Origin: Saprospiraceae bacterium
Lineage (GTDB): Bacteria > Bacteroidota > Bacteroidia > Chitinophagales > Saprospiraceae
Length of the DNA: 5,973 nt
Assembly (NCBI GenBank): GCA_017995875.1
Contig: JAGOIB010000130.1
Location: 1-5,973, forward strand
Reading direction: 5' to 3'
Of this stretch, positions 5,845-5,973 are shown piece by piece. The position numbers were made by a program, and so were the translations under genes. Every line of letters begins with the position of its first letter. The stretch's first letter is position 1. The notes beneath the pieces were generated by a model that saw only the letters and a program-made list of their open reading frames with translations, made no database searches and was not told the origin of the DNA.

Positions 5845-5973
5845 CAGTTAGCAGTTAGCAGTCGGCAGTTGTGAGTTGTGAGTTGTGAGTTGTGAGTTGT
5901 GAGTTGTGAGTTGTGAGTTGTGAGTTGTGAGTTGTGAGTTGTGAGTTGTGAGTTGTGAGTTGTGAGTTGTGAG
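5845..5973. repeat. 7-bp tandem array abutting the peptidase start, cut by window edge
   Basis: Four degenerate heptamers (CAGTTAG at 5845 and 5852, CAGTCGG at 5859, CAGTTGT at 5866) lead into 14 perfect copies of GAGTTGT (5873-5970) plus GAG at the edge, so the true length is unknown. The first unit begins five bases from the peptidase start codon, leaving no ordinary leader between them. On the coding strand of the peptidase the array reads as repeated ACAACTC, a purine-poor tract. The degenerate copies at the gene side and identical ones distally suggest expansion away from the gene. Perfect 7-bp copies are prone to slippage, so copy number may vary between cells; that is inference. Confidence 0.95.

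Overview
The window looks like chromosomal DNA from a member of the Bacteroidota, probably a Saprospiria/Chitinophagales-type environmental lineage. The evidence is an SprB-repeat/Ig-like surface protein of the kind exported by the type IX secretion system, a TAnnTTTG-type -7 promoter element, no clear Shine-Dalgarno sequences before the starts, and intergenic DNA full of short tandem repeats. The exact lineage is inference.

Layout from left to right: (1) 1-891, minus strand, the 5' part of a gene for a large extracellular adhesin-like protein with SprB-like and Ig-like modules, running off the left edge. (2) 955-2082, minus strand, a complete family-4 glycosyltransferase (375 aa). (3) 2083-2373, a divergent intergenic region holding nine copies of a 22-bp tandem repeat (2138-2334), bracketed by a perfect 10-bp inverted repeat (2091-2100 / 2353-2362) that sits in both gene leaders. 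(4) 2374-3984, plus strand, a complete nadB (L-aspartate oxidase, 536 aa). (5) 3985-4267, a convergent intergenic region made largely of degenerate 7-bp repeats, with an imperfect palindrome and at most a weak terminator. (6) 4268-5839, minus strand, a complete exported M28-family zinc peptidase with a PA-type insert (523 aa). (7) 5845-5973, a 7-bp tandem array (four degenerate then 14 identical GAGTTGT copies) that starts five bases from the peptidase start codon and runs off the right edge.

The genes do not form an obvious pathway. nadB is NAD biosynthesis without nadA or nadC in view; the glycosyltransferase and adhesin-like gene are co-oriented with 63 bp between them and may be co-transcribed; the peptidase is a separate unit. 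The most unusual content is non-coding. All heptamer repeats, at several separate sites, fit one pattern, S-R-G-T-N-N-N (S = C/G, R = A/G). The 22-bp array is free of stop codons in all six frames, so it creates false protein extensions, including a 68-residue one in front of the glycosyltransferase. No RNA genes, CRISPR array, intact insertion sequence or defence system were seen.
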